Origin: Dyella mobilis
Lineage (GTDB): Bacteria > Pseudomonadota > Gammaproteobacteria > Xanthomonadales > Rhodanobacteraceae
Direction: 5' to 3'
NCBI RefSeq assembly: GCF_016904945.1
Contig: NZ_JADIKF010000039.1
Span: 930,001 to 994,000 of the forward strand
DNA length: 64,000 bases
Part shown: positions 17,256-28,628 of the stretch, one piece after another
Layout: each line of letters begins with the position of its first letter
Position numbering within the stretch: the stretch's first letter is position 1
Program-made: the position numbers and the translations under genes
Notes under the pieces: model-generated
Told to the model about the DNA's origin: nothing
Database searches by the model: none
The model's input: only the letters and a program-made list of their open reading frames with translations

Positions 17256-19163
17256 ATGCTGCAATCACTACGCGACAAAATGCACGGATGGCCAGCCATC
17301 GTCGTGCTGGGTATCGCCGTATTTGCGATGTCTTTCTTCGGCATCGAAGGTTATTTCAGCTCGCAGGCCGAAACCTTTGTCGCCAAGGTCGGCAAGCAGG
17401 AGATCAGCCAGCAGCAATATCAGGACACGATGAACCGCATCCGTCAGCAGCAGCGTGCGCAGATGGGTGATCAGTTCGACGGCAGCCTGTTCGACAAACC
17501 CGAATTCAAGCAGCAGATCCTGGACGAGCTGATCGGCCAGCAGTTGCTGTTGCAGGCCAACCAGGATCTGGGCATGCAGGTGTCCAACCAGTCCCTGCGC
17601 GACACCATCGCTTCGACCCCGGCGTTCCAGGTCGATGGCCAGTTCAATGCGGACATGTATCGGGCGCAACTTGCCGCAGCCGGCATGACGCCGGACATGT
17701 ACCAGAGCAACATTCGCACGTCGCTGGAAAGCGGCCTGCTGCCGGATGCGATCTCTGGCAGCACCATCGTGACTCAGGCTGATATCGACCGTTATCTCGA
17801 TATCAAACTGCAGCGCCGGGATATCCGTTATTTCGTCTTGCCGCAACAAGCTCCGGCGGATAGCAAGGTTACTGACGCGCAAGTGCAGGATTACTACAAG
17901 GCACACCAGGCGGATTTCATGAATCCGGAGCAGGTGTCGCTGAAATACGTCGAAGTGAATGCCGCCGACCTGAAGTCGGAAGCGACGCAGCCTACCGATG
18001 ACGAACTCAAGAAGCGCTATCAGGACGAGATTGCTCGTTTCGGCCTGCCGGAACAGCGCGAGGTTTCGCACATCCTGATCAACGTGCCGAAAAATGCCAC
18101 GCCGGCGCAACAGAAGGCCGCGTTGGACAAGGCGAACAAAATCGCCGCGGAAGCTACCCCCGATAACTTCGCCAAGCTGGCACAGCAGGATTCGGACGAC
18201 GTGGGTTCGAAGCTGCTGGGAGGAGACCTGGGCTGGCTGCAGAAGGGCGTAACCAATCCCGCCTTTGAAGCCGCCATGTTTGCTTTGCAAAAAGGTCAAA
18301 TTTCCAAGCCCGTGTTGTCCGATGAGGGCTACCACATCATCTATCTGCGCGACGTTCGCAGTGGCCAGACCAAGTCCTTCGCGGACGTGCGCGATCAGTT
18401 GCTCAAGGAAGCCACTACCGCCGATCACGATCGCGCTTACAACGACGCCGCCGGCAAGATGACCGACCTCACCTCGCAGAATCCTGGCTCGCTCGAGCCG
18501 GCTGCGCAGGCACTGCAATTGCCGGTCAAGGAAGTTCCGCTGTTCAGCCGCACCGGCGGGCAGGGCATTGCCGCCAATCCGAAGGTGATCGCGGCAGCGT
18601 TCTCCAACGACGTGCTCAATTCGGGCAACAACTCCAACCTGATCGATCTGAGCAAGACCGATTCGGTAGTGGTGCGCCTGGACAAGCACGTACCGGCCTC
18701 GCCGCAGCCGATTGCGCAAGTGCATGACGCGATCGTGCAGAAGATTCTCGACGAGCGCATGGCGGACGCCGCGCACCAGAAGGCTGATGTGCTGGTTCAG
18801 CGCTTGAGCAAGGGCGAGGATATGGCGGCGATCGCCAAAGCCGAACACGCTGACCTGCAGACAGTGGGCCAGGCGCAGCGCGTGCAGCAAGGTGTGCCGC
18901 AACCTATTTTGGACAAGGCGTTCGTGACGCCGCATCCCGCCGATGGCAAGTCGCAGTTCGCGGACATCGCTACGGATCATGGTGCCTACGCAGTGATCGC
19001 GGTCGACAAGGTACAAGGCAGCGATCTGTCCAAGTTCACAGACGACGACCGTCGCCAGCTCTATCGTCAAATGATGCAAGCATATGGCGGTGTGGAAACT
19101 CAGGGCTTCGTCGACATGCTCAAGGCGAAAACCAAGATCCAGATCGCCAAGGACCGCATGTAA
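17256..19163 (+). CDS. ppiD: Peptidyl-prolyl isomerase PpiD (SurA-like periplasmic foldase)
   Basis: The 635-residue inner-membrane protein faces the periplasm. It starts with a short cytosolic stretch and one membrane helix (about 12-32, WPAIVVLGIAVFAMSFFGI). A SurA_N-like chaperone domain (about 35-230) follows, then a parvulin PPIase domain at about 268-363 (EVSHILINVP through GYHIIYLRDV). A second, degenerate C-terminal region resembles E. coli PpiD. PpiD helps proteins leaving the Sec channel to fold. Position after hupB is the conserved one. A GGAAG-like Shine-Dalgarno lies near 17247. A strong terminator follows. Confidence 0.96.
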   Translation: MLQSLRDKMHGWPAIVVLGIAVFAMSFFGIEGYFSSQAETFVAKVGKQEISQQQYQDTMNRIRQQQRAQMGDQFDGSLFDKPEFKQQILDELIGQQLLLQANQDLGMQVSNQSLRDTIASTPAFQVDGQFNADMYRAQLAAAGMTPDMYQSNIRTSLESGLLPDAISGSTIVTQADIDRYLDIKLQRRDIRYFVLPQQAPADSKVTDAQVQDYYKAHQADFMNPEQVSLKYVEVNAADLKSEATQPTDDELKKRYQDEIARFGLPEQREVSHILINVPKNATPAQQKAALDKANKIAAEATPDNFAKLAQQDSDDVGSKLLGGDLGWLQKGVTNPAFEAAMFALQKGQISKPVLSDEGYHIIYLRDVRSGQTKSFADVRDQLLKEATTADHDRAYNDAAGKMTDLTSQNPGSLEPAAQALQLPVKEVPLFSRTGGQGIAANPKVIAAAFSNDVLNSGNNSNLIDLSKTDSVVVRLDKHVPASPQPIAQVHDAIVQKILDERMADAAHQKADVLVQRLSKGEDMAAIAKAEHADLQTVGQAQRVQQGVPQPILDKAFVTPHPADGKSQFADIATDHGAYAVIAVDKVQGSDLSKFTDDDRRQLYRQMMQAYGGVETQGFVDMLKAKTKIQIAKDRM

Positions 19164-19180
19164 ACTGCGTCGTCACCTTG

Positions 19181-19210
19181 AAAAACGGCCCCCGAGGGGG
19201 CCGTTTTTTT
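19181..19210. terminator. Bidirectional terminator between ppiD and fabI
   Basis: AAAAACGGCCCC and GGGGCCGTTTTTTT form a GC stem with A-run and T-run flanks, so it can stop ppiD on the plus strand and fabI on the minus strand. Confidence 0.92.
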
Positions 19211-19219
19211 GCCTGTATG

Positions 19220-20002
19220 CTACGTGCCGGCTATGCCAAGCGTGTTGTAGCCCGCATCCACGTAGGTGATCTCGCCCGTAATACCCGAGGCGAGATCCGA
19301 ACACAGAAAGGCGCCGACGTTGCCCACTTCGTCGATCGTTACACTGCGACGTAGCGGCGCGTTTTCTTCCACGTGTTCGAGCATCTTGCGGAAATCCGCG
19401 ATGCCGGCGGCGGCAAGCGTTTTGATCGGCCCGGCCGAGATCGCGTTGACGCGGGTCGTCTCCGGACCAAGGTTGAACGCAAGGTAGCGCACGTTGGCTT
19501 CGAGGCTGGCCTTGGCGAGCCCCATTACGTTGTAGTGAGCCATGGCGCGTTCGGCTCCGAGATAGGTGAGCGTGAGGATGGCGCCGTTGCGGCCGGCCAT
19601 CATGGGCCGTGCAGCCTTGGCCAGCGCGGTCAAGCTGTAACTGGAGATGTCGTGCGCAATGGCGAAATGCTCTCGCGTCAAATGGTCCAGGAACTCTCCC
19701 TGGATAGCCTCGCGCGGAGCGAAGCCGATCGAGTGCACCAGGATATCCAGGCCGTCCCAGTGCTTGCCCAGTGCCGCAAAAAGATTTTCGATTTGCGCGT
19801 CGTCCGCGACGTCGCAGGGGAGCACGAGGTTGGAGCCGAATGCATTCGCGGCCTCGTCGACACGATCTTTCATGCGGTCGCTGGGGTAGGAAAAGGCGAG
19901 TTGCGCGCCTTCTCGATGCATGGCGTTGGCAATTCCCCAGGCGATGGAGCGCTGGCTGGCAACGCCGGTGATCAAGGCTCGTTTACCGTGAAGAAATCCC
20001 AC
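19220..20002 (-). CDS. fabI: Enoyl-[acyl-carrier-protein] reductase (NADH) FabI
   Basis: The 260-residue short-chain dehydrogenase performs the last reduction of each fatty-acid elongation cycle. It carries the FabI marks: GxxxxxSIAxG as [15 protein letters not shown], the [12 protein letters not shown] region, SIGFAP, and the catalytic Y-x6-K as YNVMGLAK. FabI is the target of triclosan and isoniazid-type inhibitors. A GTG at 20002 is chosen because it gives [13 protein letters not shown], as in E. coli, and has GGAGG 4 nt upstream; another GTG at 20014 is in frame. It lies 67 nt downstream of mltD on the same strand. Confidence 0.96.
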   Translation of the reverse strand: MGFLHGKRALITGVASQRSIAWGIANAMHREGAQLAFSYPSDRMKDRVDEAANAFGSNLVLPCDVADDAQIENLFAALGKHWDGLDILVHSIGFAPREAIQGEFLDHLTREHFAIAHDISSYSLTALAKAARPMMAGRNGAILTLTYLGAERAMAHYNVMGLAKASLEANVRYLAFNLGPETTRVNAISAGPIKTLAAAGIADFRKMLEHVEENAPLRRSVTIDEVGNVGAFLCSDLASGITGEITYVDAGYNTLGIAGT

Positions 20003-20069
20003 GTGACCTCCCACAGGTGACCCGTACCTTACAGCGGCCCGGGTGCCAGCAGTCTAGCAAGCGGAAGAC

Positions 20070-21326
20070 TCAGGGGTTGTCGAGCTTGAGCACTTGTCCT
20101 GGCTTGAGCGCCTTGCCGTGCAGATGGTTCAGGCGCTCGAGCGTATTGACGCTGGTCGAGTAGTTCTTGGCGATTTGCCAAAGGCTTTCACCGTTGCGCA
20201 CCGTGTGCGTGCGGACGCGATGCGACTTGGCCGGCGTGCTGGAGCCGTCGTCGTCCTGATCCGATTTGTCCGCAAACACGGCAGCGGTCGGTGTACTGCC
20301 GCTGCCGGACAGGCTGGCCATCATGTCCTGGTCGTTGGCCATCTGCATCGCCGTGCGCAGCTGTTCGGCATTGCGGCGCGGCATCATCAACAGGTAGCCA
20401 GGGACGCTGGCTTCCACGTTGTCCGTCTGCAGGGCAGGGTTGAGCCGCTTGAGTGCGTCGGTATCCATGCCGGCACTATTGGCAGCATGGGACAGGGTCA
20501 TGCCCTGGCGGACCTGGACCGTTTCGAGGTGCTGCTCCGGGGCAAGCGTGGGCAATTCCACGTTGAATCGTTCTGGTTCCCGCACCACGCAGGAAATGGC
20601 CAGCAATTTGGTCAGGTGCTCGCGCGTAATGCGCGGAACCGGCAGCTTCGGAATCGCAGGCTCATCGGGAGGCAGGCCGTGTTGCTGCACCATGCGCTGC
20701 ATGCCGAATTCGCCGCGGTTGAAAGCGTAGTCGACCAGTCGCCAATCGTGCAGGTTGTCGTAGTAATCGTGCAGCATGCGCATGACGCTGTCGGTCGATG
20801 CGGCCGTATCCAGGCGGCCGTCATAGCCTCGATTGGAGTGCAGGCCGATGACGCGCGCCGTACTGGATACGATCTGCCACATGCCTGCGGGCAAATTGCG
20901 GTGTCCCGGGACCGGGCGATATTGGCTTTCCACCCAAGGGAGCAGGGCGAACTCGCCGGCTACGTCGTATTTTTCGGCCACTTGCTCCACATAGATCAAC
21001 TGCGGGAGCGCGCTGCTCATCTGCTCTTCGAAGCGTTGCGGATTCTGCGTATAGCGATGCGCCCAAACCATGATCTGCGGATCGGCATCGCAGTCGGACA
21101 TGGCGAAACTGCCGCGCAATTTGTCCCAGACCTGGGTTGCGTCGGTTTGCGTTGGCGATGTTCCTGGTTGCTGCGCAAGTGCAGGGGCCGGCGCGGGAGC
21201 CGGCGTTGGCGATGACGTCGGAGCAACTGTTTTTGACGCGCGCGAGGGACCGGTCGACGGTGGAGTCGCGCAGGCTGCGAGCAATGAAGCGAGGACAATC
21301 GGAAGTATTCGTTGCGTTGCTTTCAT
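20070..21326 (-). CDS. mltD: Membrane-bound lytic murein transglycosylase D (lipoprotein, LysM)
   Basis: The 418-residue protein starts with a lipoprotein signal (ILPIVLASLLAAC, lipobox LLAAC near residue 20) and a Pro/Ala linker. A lysozyme-like transglycosylase domain (about 80-250) follows, with the catalytic Glu in LLPWVESQYRP and the GMWQI motif. The C-terminal LysM domain (THTVRNGESLWQIAKNY) binds peptidoglycan, and a weaker LysM-like repeat lies near 270-320. It cleaves murein with anhydro-sugar formation from the outer membrane. E. coli also has mltD beside gloB. The start overlaps the gloB stop (ATGA), indicating coupled translation. Confidence 0.94.
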   Translation of the reverse strand: MKATQRILPIVLASLLAACATPPSTGPSRASKTVAPTSSPTPAPAPAPALAQQPGTSPTQTDATQVWDKLRGSFAMSDCDADPQIMVWAHRYTQNPQRFEEQMSSALPQLIYVEQVAEKYDVAGEFALLPWVESQYRPVPGHRNLPAGMWQIVSSTARVIGLHSNRGYDGRLDTAASTDSVMRMLHDYYDNLHDWRLVDYAFNRGEFGMQRMVQQHGLPPDEPAIPKLPVPRITREHLTKLLAISCVVREPERFNVELPTLAPEQHLETVQVRQGMTLSHAANSAGMDTDALKRLNPALQTDNVEASVPGYLLMMPRRNAEQLRTAMQMANDQDMMASLSGSGSTPTAAVFADKSDQDDDGSSTPAKSHRVRTHTVRNGESLWQIAKNYSTSVNTLERLNHLHGKALKPGQVLKLDNP

Positions 21327-22087
21327 GCGCGAAATACATCCTTGGCGGAACGCAGCGCTGCAAAGCGGGCAACGGAATCGTTGGCGGCCCCGTGCTGACG
21401 GCACCATTCGATGACGTTGGCGCTGTCCACGCGCAAAAACGGATTGCAGGCCAGTTCGCTGGACAACGTTGCCGGCAAGCTCGGCCGATGATCGGCGCGC
21501 AGTCTTGCCACTTCGTCCAGCCGCTGCTTGAGCGCGGCATTCTCTGGTTCAATCGTCTGTGCGAATCGGCCATTTGCCGCGGTGTATTCGTGACCGCAGC
21601 AGACCAGCGTATCGCCCGGCAGTGAAGCAAGGCGCTGCAGCGAGGAAAGCATCTGAGTCGGCGTGCCTTCAAACAGACGGCCGCAGCCAAGGCTGAACAA
21701 GGTGTCGCCGCACAGCAATACGCCTTCGCCCGCATAAACGATGTGGGTCAGCGTGTGGCCCGGCACCGCGATGATCTCGAAGTGCGCTGACGGGTACTGC
21801 AGGCGCAGGATTTCCCCGTCTGCGACACGATGGGTCGCCACGTCGATACGCGCGTCGTTGGGAGCGTACACAGGAACGTCATAGGTATCGCGCAGGCGGC
21901 CCGCGCCACCGATGTGGTCGGCATGATGGTGAGTCAGCAGCACGGCACGCAGGGTCAACCCGCGCGACTGCAGTGCGGCCTCGACCGGGGCAGCTTCGCC
22001 CGGGTCGACCACGATGGCCTGGCGGCTGTCGTCGTGCAGCAACCAGATGTAGTTGTCGGCAAGCGCCGGTAACGGTACGACGTGCAA
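21323..22087 (-). CDS. gloB: Hydroxyacylglutathione hydrolase (glyoxalase II)
   Basis: The 254-residue metallo-beta-lactamase-fold enzyme hydrolyses S-lactoylglutathione to lactate and glutathione in methylglyoxal detoxification. The binuclear metal motif THHHADH is at 52-58. Further ligands are the His in VPGHTLTH, the Asp in LLCGDTLF and the His in CCGHEYT, and the C-terminal substrate-binding helices are present. It starts at a TTG (22087) with GGAG 6 nt upstream and the family N-terminus HVVPLPALADNYIW. No upstream ATG fits. mltD is translationally coupled downstream. Confidence 0.95.
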   Translation of the reverse strand: MHVVPLPALADNYIWLLHDDSRQAIVVDPGEAAPVEAALQSRGLTLRAVLLTHHHADHIGGAGRLRDTYDVPVYAPNDARIDVATHRVADGEILRLQYPSAHFEIIAVPGHTLTHIVYAGEGVLLCGDTLFSLGCGRLFEGTPTQMLSSLQRLASLPGDTLVCCGHEYTAANGRFAQTIEPENAALKQRLDEVARLRADHRPSLPATLSSELACNPFLRVDSANVIEWCRQHGAANDSVARFAALRSAKDVFRA

Positions 22088-22288
22088 GGCGTTCTCCGCT
22101 CTGTTTCGTATCGACTGGCGCAGGCATCCGGCTTGCGCGTGACCCCGGACTATAGAACCCGGGGGATGCTGGGTCGTTAGATATCCGTTAATCGATATAT
22201 CTTTCGAACCCTGTTGAGTGCTGGTTCGTGTTTGTGAAGCCAGCCGGTAAACTCTGAGGCCACCCGCCCCGCGACAGGCCCCCGGTAC

Positions 22289-22966
22289 ATGCCACAGCGC
22301 GCCCACGATATCTATGCCAGTGCGCCTATGCGTGGCCTGCTGGCTGACGAGGCGGTCGCCTACCTGCCGGATCTGCGCCGCTGTGCCGGGACACGCGCGC
22401 TGCTGCTCTCTGCGGCCAGCGAGGACGGTCCCCCCAATCCACCCTATCTGGGGCAATGGGTGACGCTCAAGGCGGCCCAGGCGGGCTTGCACGGCGACCT
22501 TCGCGCCAGTACCAGCGAACCGCTGCCGTTTGTGGATGGAGCGTTCGACCTGGTCCTGTTGCGCCACGTGCTGGAGCTGGCCCCGCTTCCCCTGGAGGAG
22601 ATTGTGCGGGTGCTGGCACCTGGGGGGATGTTGGTGCTTACCGGGATCAACCCATTGAGCGGCTGGTCCCCCTGGTGGCTCTGGCAGACGCGAGGCGATC
22701 CCCTGCACGCCACCTCGCCCATCCGGCTGGCGGCCCGCTTGCGGCGCATCGATCTGCAAATCGAGCGCGTGCAGCGGGTAGGGCGTGCGCTGCCGTTGCC
22801 TTCGAAGGGGCCGAGTGAGGTGTCCGGTTGGCTCGGTGGCGGCTATGTACTGGTAGCACGCAAGAAAGGGCCGATGAGCGTACCAACCCGCTTGCGCCCG
22901 AAGGCCGTCACCGCGCCAGTGCGCGCGGGCCTGGCGCCTGGCGCACGGCGCAACGTCGTCGGTTGA
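22289..22966 (+). CDS. SAM-dependent methyltransferase, YafS-like
   Basis: The 225-residue protein is a class I methyltransferase of the Methyltransf_11 kind. It has an acidic/hydrophobic strand before LPFVDGAFDLVLLRHVLEL (motif for strand 4) and LAPGGMLVLTGINPLSGW (strand 5). The SAM-binding glycine motif at the N-terminus (TRALLLSAASED) is degenerate. The substrate is unknown. E. coli has the related yafS in the same place, divergent from gloB and next to rnhA. The basic C-terminal tail (RLRPKAVTAPVRAG) is typical of Xanthomonadales relatives. It probably shares a transcript with rnhA and dnaQ. Confidence 0.85.
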   Translation: MPQRAHDIYASAPMRGLLADEAVAYLPDLRRCAGTRALLLSAASEDGPPNPPYLGQWVTLKAAQAGLHGDLRASTSEPLPFVDGAFDLVLLRHVLELAPLPLEEIVRVLAPGGMLVLTGINPLSGWSPWWLWQTRGDPLHATSPIRLAARLRRIDLQIERVQRVGRALPLPSKGPSEVSGWLGGGYVLVARKKGPMSVPTRLRPKAVTAPVRAGLAPGARRNVVG

Positions 22967-23011
22967 TAGAAAATCGCACCCGTAACCAAAAAGATAAGCG
23001 GAGCAGCACGA

Positions 23012-23455
23012 GTGGCAGAAGTGGAAGCGTTTACCGATGGGGCATGCCTGGGCAACCCCGGTCCTGGTGGGTGGGCAGCATTGCTGAGAGCCAAGGGGAC
23101 CGAGCGATTGCTGAGTGGCGGGGAGTCGCAGACCACCAACAATCGCATGGAGCTGCTTGCCGCCATCAGCGCGCTCGAGGCGCTCAATCGCCCTTGCCAA
23201 ATAACGGTAACGACCGATTCGCGCTATGTGATGCAAGGTATCGAAGAATGGGTGCCGCGCTGGATCAGCAATGGCTGGCGAACGGCGGATAAAAAGCCGG
23301 TAAAGAACCAGGATCTTTGGCAGCGACTGGCCGCTGCGGTGGCGCCGCACCGCGTTCGCTGGCAATGGGTACGTGGCCACACCGGGCACGTCGAAAACGA
23401 GCGTGTGGATCAAGCCGCGCGCGAACAGGCAGAGCAGTTCAGGGACAAGGCATGA
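23012..23455 (+). CDS. rnhA: Ribonuclease HI
   Basis: The 147-residue enzyme degrades the RNA strand of RNA-DNA hybrids. All four acidic catalytic residues are present: D9 ([11 protein letters not shown]), E47 (NRMELLAA), D69 (TTDSRYV) and D133 (ERVDQAA). The basic protrusion [15 protein letters not shown] and the RGHTGH loop match E. coli RNase HI. The start is GTG at 23012. The stop overlaps the dnaQ start (ATGA). In E. coli rnhA and dnaQ are divergent, whereas here they are co-directional and coupled. Confidence 0.97.
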   Translation: MAEVEAFTDGACLGNPGPGGWAALLRAKGTERLLSGGESQTTNNRMELLAAISALEALNRPCQITVTTDSRYVMQGIEEWVPRWISNGWRTADKKPVKNQDLWQRLAAAVAPHRVRWQWVRGHTGHVENERVDQAAREQAEQFRDKA

Positions 23456-24168
23456 GACAGATCGTTCTTGATACGGAAACCACCGGCCTGGAAGTGCGGC
23501 AAGGGCACCGTTTGATTGAAATCGCCTGTGTCGAATTGATCGAGCGCAGGCCGACCGGACGTCACTACCAGACCTATCTCAATCCCGACCGGGCGATCGA
23601 CGAAGGTGCCCGCGAGGTAACCGGCATTGCCGACGAGTTCCTGCTCGACAAGCCACGTTTTCCGGACATCGTCGAGGAATTCCTCGCGTTCATCGACGGC
23701 GCCGAGCTGATCATTCACAACGCAACCTTCGACGTCGGCTTTCTGAATGCCGAGCTCGCGCTTGCCGGCGAGCGCTATGGCCGCATCAGCGATCGTTGCC
23801 CGGTGCTGGACACGCTGGTGATGGCGCGAGAGCGTTACCCAGGCCAGCGCAACAGCCTGGACGCGTTGTGCAAACGCCTTGGCGTAGACAACTCGGCGCG
23901 CGATTTGCACGGTGGCTTGATCGACGCGCAGTTGCTTGCCGACGTCTATCTGGCCATGACGTCCGGGCAGGTCGTGCTCGACCTGGGTTTCGAAGGCGCC
24001 AAAGAAACGGGCGGCAAGGCAGTCGTCACGCCTCTGGTACTGGCGCGACGTCCCAGGGTGCTGCGCGCCAGTGACGAAGAACTCAACGCGCACGCTACCC
24101 GGCTCGATGCGCTGGACAAAAGCGCGGGCGGGCAGTCGGTGTGGCGGAAGCAGGAAACGGAGGCCTGA
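23452..24168 (+). CDS. dnaQ: DNA polymerase III subunit epsilon
   Basis: The 238-residue 3'-5' proofreading exonuclease belongs to the replicative polymerase. Its three Exo motifs are intact: Exo [10 protein letters not shown] (D7, E9), Exo [13 protein letters not shown], and Exo III-epsilon with the catalytic [14 protein letters not shown]. The C-terminal tail after about 185 is the flexible segment that tethers epsilon to the alpha subunit. It starts inside the rnhA stop (ATGA at 23452), so levels are set by coupled translation. It converges on the PP2C gene with a 15-bp gap and no obvious terminator. Confidence 0.97.
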   Translation: MRQIVLDTETTGLEVRQGHRLIEIACVELIERRPTGRHYQTYLNPDRAIDEGAREVTGIADEFLLDKPRFPDIVEEFLAFIDGAELIIHNATFDVGFLNAELALAGERYGRISDRCPVLDTLVMARERYPGQRNSLDALCKRLGVDNSARDLHGGLIDAQLLADVYLAMTSGQVVLDLGFEGAKETGGKAVVTPLVLARRPRVLRASDEELNAHATRLDALDKSAGGQSVWRKQETEA

Positions 24169-24183
24169 GCCCGCCCAACGGGG

Positions 24184-24891
24184 TCAGCGCATTCGCGCAA
24201 GAATCGCCGTGACGTTGTCGCTGCCGCCGTGATCGAGCGCGGCCAGCAGCAAATGATCGATGCATTCCTGCGCCGCGAGATCTTCGCGGCCAACGATGCT
24301 GGCGATGGTTTCGTCGCCGACTTCCTCAGTCAGGCCGTCGCTGCAAACCAGAAAGCTCATGCCGGGGGAAAGCGACCCTTTTGCCATGCTGATGTGCAAT
24401 TGCCCTGGCGCCGTAATACCTAGTGCCTGGGTCAGCACATTGCGCTGAGGGTGTCGTTTGGCCTGCGATTCGTCGATGACGCCGGCCTTGACGAGGTTTT
24501 GCACCAGCGAGTGATCGTGGCTGATCTGACGCAGGCCATTTTTCCATTGATAGATGCGGCTATCGCCCACCCAGGCAACTTCGTAGCCCTGTTCTGAAAT
24601 ACGGATGGCTGCCATGGTGCTACCCATGGGAAGCGCGTCGTCGTAGCGCTGCGCGCGTTTGATCACGGTGGCGGCGGCGTTCTGGATGGCTTCGACCAAC
24701 GGTTGCGCGCGACGCACCCCTTCCACCACCGCATCCCTTGCCAGTGCCGAAGCGACCTCGCCATGCTGATGCCCGCCCATGCCGTCGGCCACCAGGAACA
24801 GGCCAAGCGCAGCGTCGGCGTAATAGGTGTCCTCGTTGCGCGTGCGGCGCAAACCGACGTGGGTTCCGTGTCCGAATTCGATCATGGGCAT
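24184..24891 (-). CDS. PP2C-family serine/threonine phosphatase
   Basis: The 235-residue protein has a complete bacterial PP2C (PPM) domain: RTRNEDTYY, FLVADGMGGHQHGE with metal-binding Asp and Gly, MGSTMAAIRI, WVGDSRIYQW, CSDGLTEEV and GGSDNVTAILA. It needs two Mn/Mg ions and removes phosphate from Ser/Thr of proteins phosphorylated by Hanks-type kinases. No kinase gene is adjacent. The start is uncertain: ATG at 24891 or 24885 both fit, and 24915 is also in frame; none has a clear Shine-Dalgarno. It is transcribed away from tRNA-Ser on the same strand, past the hairpin at 24975-25031. Confidence 0.93.
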   Translation of the reverse strand: MPMIEFGHGTHVGLRRTRNEDTYYADAALGLFLVADGMGGHQHGEVASALARDAVVEGVRRAQPLVEAIQNAAATVIKRAQRYDDALPMGSTMAAIRISEQGYEVAWVGDSRIYQWKNGLRQISHDHSLVQNLVKAGVIDESQAKRHPQRNVLTQALGITAPGQLHISMAKGSLSPGMSFLVCSDGLTEEVGDETIASIVGREDLAAQECIDHLLLAALDHGGSDNVTAILARMR

Positions 24892-24974
24892 TCGCTGGGT
24901 GAATGGGTGCAGCATGCAGGATGTGGATGTCTGGCGCAAAAAAAATCTAAGGGAAAGGGGCGACTGGCGTCCGG

Positions 24975-25112
<138 letters not shown>

Positions 25113-25188
25113 GGGAAGGTCGCGTGGTCTGCGCGAGCCGGACATGATACGTGCTGGATGTGGTCCTGACAACTGTCTTGCCGGGGAT

Positions 25189-25884
25189 TTACTCAAGCGC
25201 GTTGCCCGAGTCATCGAGCCGGGCGGCAAAGCGCCGTTTGCGCGGGAGGTAGTCGTTATCCGGGTCCAGGGACAGCGCGACGTAGCGGGACCGCCCCACG
25301 ATCTCCTTCCGCGGGAAAAAGCCGAAATAGCGCGAATCCATGCTGATGTCGCGATCGTCTCCCATTAACAGGTATTGGCCGGCCGGGACGGTCACCGGGC
25401 CGAAATCGCGCTTTTCGCTCGGGCGGTACAGCGACAGCCGGATCAGGTGCTGCATGCCGGCTACGCGTTCCATTTCGTAACTGGCCGGATCCTGCAGGTC
25501 GTCGTGAATGCCCGTTACGGTCACGGGCGAGTAGGTGGCCGGCGTGCCGTTGACGTACAGCACGTTTGCGCGCAGTGCGACTTCGTCGCCGGGCACGCCA
25601 ATGACGCGTTTTACCAGGCGTTCGTGAGCAGCGTGCGAATCGAGTACCACGATGTCGCCCCGTTGGGGATCGGCCAGATGGATCAGCGAGATGTGGGTAA
25701 GGGGCAGACGGATGTCGTAGGCCGCCTTGTCCACCAGGATGCGATCTCCGATCCGGATCGTCGGTTGCATGGAGCCGGTTGGCACCACGCTCCAGTCCGC
25801 GCAGGCACTGCGGAACACGATCATGCCGAGCATGAAAGCGATAAAGCCCTTGTTGCGAGAAAGGAGTTGCAGCAATGCGCGCAT
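25189..25884 (-). CDS. Signal peptidase I, small second paralogue
   Basis: The 231-residue S26 peptidase has the catalytic serine S38 in VPTGSMQPT and the general-base lysine K92 in LVKRVIGVPGD, plus the late box LLMGDDRDISMDSR. Only one N-terminal membrane helix (about 14-30) precedes the active site, unlike the two of the main LepB at 45971. It cleaves signal peptides on the periplasmic side. As lepB is also in this window, this is an accessory enzyme; substrates cannot be inferred from its neighbours. The ATG at 25884 is chosen because upstream residues lack family similarity. Confidence 0.92.
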   Translation of the reverse strand: MRALLQLLSRNKGFIAFMLGMIVFRSACADWSVVPTGSMQPTIRIGDRILVDKAAYDIRLPLTHISLIHLADPQRGDIVVLDSHAAHERLVKRVIGVPGDEVALRANVLYVNGTPATYSPVTVTGIHDDLQDPASYEMERVAGMQHLIRLSLYRPSEKRDFGPVTVPAGQYLLMGDDRDISMDSRYFGFFPRKEIVGRSRYVALSLDPDNDYLPRKRRFAARLDDSGNALE

Positions 25885-25970
25885 GGCAGGCCCCAGGTGG
25901 GTGGTGAGGTGTAAGGCGACGGACAATGGACCGCGCTGCGCGCGCACAGTTTCTATGCCTGAAGTCACGC

Positions 25971-26002
25971 AAAAGAAACGGGGCGATGTTGCCATCGCCC
26001 CG
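25971..26002 (-). terminator. Terminator after ppsA
   Basis: On the minus strand CGGGGCGATG, loop GCAA and CATCGCCCCG make a perfect 10-bp stem followed by TTTCTTTT. It begins 25 nt after the ppsA stop. Confidence 0.88.
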
Positions 26003-26026
26003 TCGTTTCAACGCTGATGCCCGGGC

Positions 26027-28402
<2,376 letters not shown>

Positions 28403-28471
28403 GGCAATCTCCTCAAGAGCTCGTCATTAATAAGCCGGGGCGGTGTAGGGGAAATCCGTACCGCGAAAGAC

Positions 28472-28480
28472 TGGTATTGT
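28472..28480 (+). promoter_or_regulatory. Possible extended -10 promoter of ppsR
   Basis: TGGTATTGT fits TGnTATnnT in the 226-bp divergent gap between ppsA and ppsR. It would leave a leader of about 140 nt. No good -35 is seen. This is a weak prediction. Confidence 0.3.
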
Positions 28481-28628
28481 CTGCTGTCGATGGTGCGTGG
28501 CACAAGAAGACCATTGCATACGGATGCAGCGCCAACTGCATACCAGTCAGGTCTTGGTCAAGCAAAGACAGCGATTCCTGCTTGCGATATGGTGCAGGGC
28601 AGGAACCCCCTCAGCCCATGGAATACGC

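Noticed and set aside
22179..22202. AGATAT/ATATCT inverted repeat in the gloB-methyltransferase gap as an operator
   Set aside because: Only six AT-rich base pairs, expected by chance in such a stretch.
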